Under the pieces are notes generated by a model that was not told the origin of the DNA, did no database searches, and saw only the letters and a program-made list of their open reading frames with translations. The position numbers and the translations under genes were made by a program. Below are positions 62,769-64,000 of a stretch of DNA of 64,000 bases, piece by piece. Within the stretch, counting starts at the first letter, position 1. Every line of letters starts with the position of its first letter. Source of the stretch: Rhizobium halophilum (lineage in GTDB: Bacteria > Pseudomonadota > Alphaproteobacteria > Rhizobiales > Rhizobiaceae); the NCBI RefSeq assembly GCF_021648825.1, contig NZ_JAKJHS010000003.1, positions 310,001 to 374,000 of the forward strand, written 5' to 3'.

Positions 62769-63545
62769 TTAGTGGAGCCGCATGGGGATGCCGTGGTCGG
62801 CCATGTAGCGTTTGGCTTCCTGCACGGAATGGGTGCCGAAGTGGAAGATCGAGGCCGCAAGCACAGCCGTCGCATGCCCGTCGCGAATACCTGCCACCAT
62901 GTCGTCCAGCGTTCCCACGCCACCGGAGGCAACCACCGGCACGCGCACGGAGTCGGCTATCGACCGAGTGAGCGCAAGATCGTAGCCGCTCTTCGTGCCA
63001 TCGCGGTCCATGGAGGTTACGAGCAGTTCGCCGGCACCCTTCTCCACGACCTTTGCTGCAAATTCCAGCGCATCGATGCCCGTTGGCTGACGGCCGCCAT
63101 GGGTGAAGATCTCCCAGCGGGCGGCTTCGCCGGCGCCGGAAACCTTCTTGGCATCGATGGAGACGACGATGCACTGGTTGCCGAACTTGTCGGCGGCCTC
63201 GGCAACGAAATCGGGGTTCTTTACGGCAGCGGAGTTGATCGAGACCTTGTCGGCGCCCGCCAAAAGCAGCTTGCGAATGTCTGTAACTGCACGCACACCG
63301 CCCCCGACCGTCAGCGGCATGAAGCAATAATCTGCCGTCCGCGCGACAACGTCGAAGATCGTATCGCGGTTGTCGGAGGAGGCGGTGATGTCGAGGAAGC
63401 AGAGCTCGTCGGCACCAGCGGCGTCATAGGCCTTGGCGGCCTCCACCGGGTCTCCGGCGTCGATAAGGTCCACAAAGTTGACGCCCTTGACGACACGGCC
63501 GTCCTTGACGTCGAGGCAGGGGATGACGCGGGCCTTCAAGCTCAT
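62769..63545 (-). CDS. hisF: Imidazole glycerol phosphate synthase, cyclase subunit
   Basis: A 258-residue TIM barrel that closes the imidazole ring with ammonia from HisH. Motifs [33 protein letters not shown] and [12 protein letters not shown] are present, with aspartates at the two catalytic places. The ATG overlaps the hisA stop by two bases. Confidence 0.98.
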   Translation of the reverse strand: MSLKARVIPCLDVKDGRVVKGVNFVDLIDAGDPVEAAKAYDAAGADELCFLDITASSDNRDTIFDVVARTADYCFMPLTVGGGVRAVTDIRKLLLAGADKVSINSAAVKNPDFVAEAADKFGNQCIVVSIDAKKVSGAGEAARWEIFTHGGRQPTGIDALEFAAKVVEKGAGELLVTSMDRDGTKSGYDLALTRSIADSVRVPVVASGGVGTLDDMVAGIRDGHATAVLAASIFHFGTHSVQEAKRYMADHGIPMRLH

Positions 63546-64000
63546 GCGGCCGCTCCTTTTTGCGTACGGATCAGCGCCAGCGCTTCGGCCGGATCGATAC
63601 GACCGTCATAGAGCGCTCTGCCCGAAATCGCACCTTCCAGTCTGGCCACATCAGGCTCCAGCATCCGCCGGACGTCGTCCATGGAAGCCAGGCCGCCGGA
63701 GGCGATGACGGGGATTGAGACGGCGTCCGCAAGTTCCAGCGTCGCATCCCAATTGATGCCAGCGAGAATCCCATCCCGGTCGATGTCGGTATAGATGATC
63801 GCCGAGACGCCAGCGCCCTCGAACTTCCTTGCCAGCTCGATCACACCAAGTTCCGAGGCTTCCGCCCAGCCTTCGACGGCAACCTTGCCGCCCTTGGCGT
63901 CGATGCCGACGGCGATCTTGCCGGGAAAGCGCTGGCAGGCTTCAATGACGAGTGCCGGATCGCGGACGGCGACTGTGCCCAGAATGACCCGGGCAAGGCC
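63542..64000 (-). CDS. hisA: HisA isomerase, C-terminal part (runs off the window)
   Basis: The last 152 codons of a TIM-barrel isomerase of histidine synthesis; the start lies past the right edge. Visible blocks are [46 protein letters not shown] with the catalytic aspartate, and [13 protein letters not shown]. It is followed by hisF in the order hisA-hisF-hisE-coaA. Confidence 0.95.
   Translation of the reverse strand, partial: GLARVILGTVAVRDPALVIEACQRFPGKIAVGIDAKGGKVAVEGWAEASELGVIELARKFEGAGVSAIIYTDIDRDGILAGINWDATLELADAVSIPVIASGGLASMDDVRRMLEPDVARLEGAISGRALYDGRIDPAEALALIRTQKGAAA

Noticed and set aside
62431-63327. A 298-codon frame that would extend hisE upstream
   Set aside because: The extra part is hisF read in another frame; the family start of hisE is at 62751.

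Overview
This 64 kb window is a chromosomal backbone segment of an alphaproteobacterium of the order Rhizobiales, most likely family Rhizobiaceae. The reasons are the hemE / PPSR junction, a parA-parB-rsmG-mnmG-mnmE-rho-hemJ-hemE cluster, a ChvG/ChvI two-component system beside hprK and pckA, a DUF1013 (TrcR) regulator, a DivL-type tyrosine pseudo-kinase, and GANTC (CcrM-type) sites. I cannot name a genus. There are no insertion sequences, phage genes, CRISPR arrays, tRNA or rRNA genes that I can support; almost every base is accounted for by core genes.

The centre of the window is the chromosomal replication origin. The 399-bp gap between hemE and the PPSR gene (20593-20991) carries two perfect DnaA boxes and two near-perfect ones, and the genes on either side diverge from it. 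Around it, between about 14.2 and 34.8 kb, lie five parS-like ParB sites; the parA and parB genes sit just to the left (11.9-13.6 kb). Four of the five parS sites share the asymmetric core GATTCACGTGAAAC, which contains a GATTC methylation motif and points away from oriC on both replichores.

Left to right: 1-1.9 kb holds rsmB (partial), htpX, an SDHAF4-like gene and a secreted nuclease. 1.9-6.9 kb holds two acyl-CoA synthetases (acs, prpE) around the DUF1013 regulator. 6.9-12 kb holds a PLP-binding YggS protein and a leuS-lptE-holA operon. 12-20.6 kb holds parBA, rsmG, mnmG, mnmE, rho, hemJ and hemE, all running leftward away from oriC. To the right of oriC run PPSR, maf, aroE, coaE and dnaQ, then divergent secB/fxsA and a tightly overlapped Tim44-like/mltA/smr/xre run leading to gyrB. 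31-34.9 kb holds a nitroreductase, an FAH-family hydrolase, a PHB depolymerase and a DUF2852 protein. 34.9-40.8 kb holds a YgjP-like metallopeptidase, then trpF-trpB-trpA-accD-folC.

From 40.8 to 52.7 kb a long leftward gene string couples divL to a TsaE-AmgK fusion, a MurU-like nucleotidyltransferase, addB, addA and trxA. Then come ahcY (with a strong palindromic operator upstream), the ptsH-EIIA-hprK-chvG-chvI group, pckA on the other strand, arfB and alkB, and finally coaA-hisE-hisF-hisA (hisA runs off the end).

Taken together the window combines chromosome replication and segregation (oriC, parABS, gyrB, holA, dnaQ), cell-cycle control (divL, trcR), translation quality (leuS, tsaE, mnmE/G, rsmG, arfB), envelope upkeep (htpX, lptE, mltA, amgK/murU, chvGI) and central carbon metabolism (acs, prpE, phaZ, pckA, PTS regulation).
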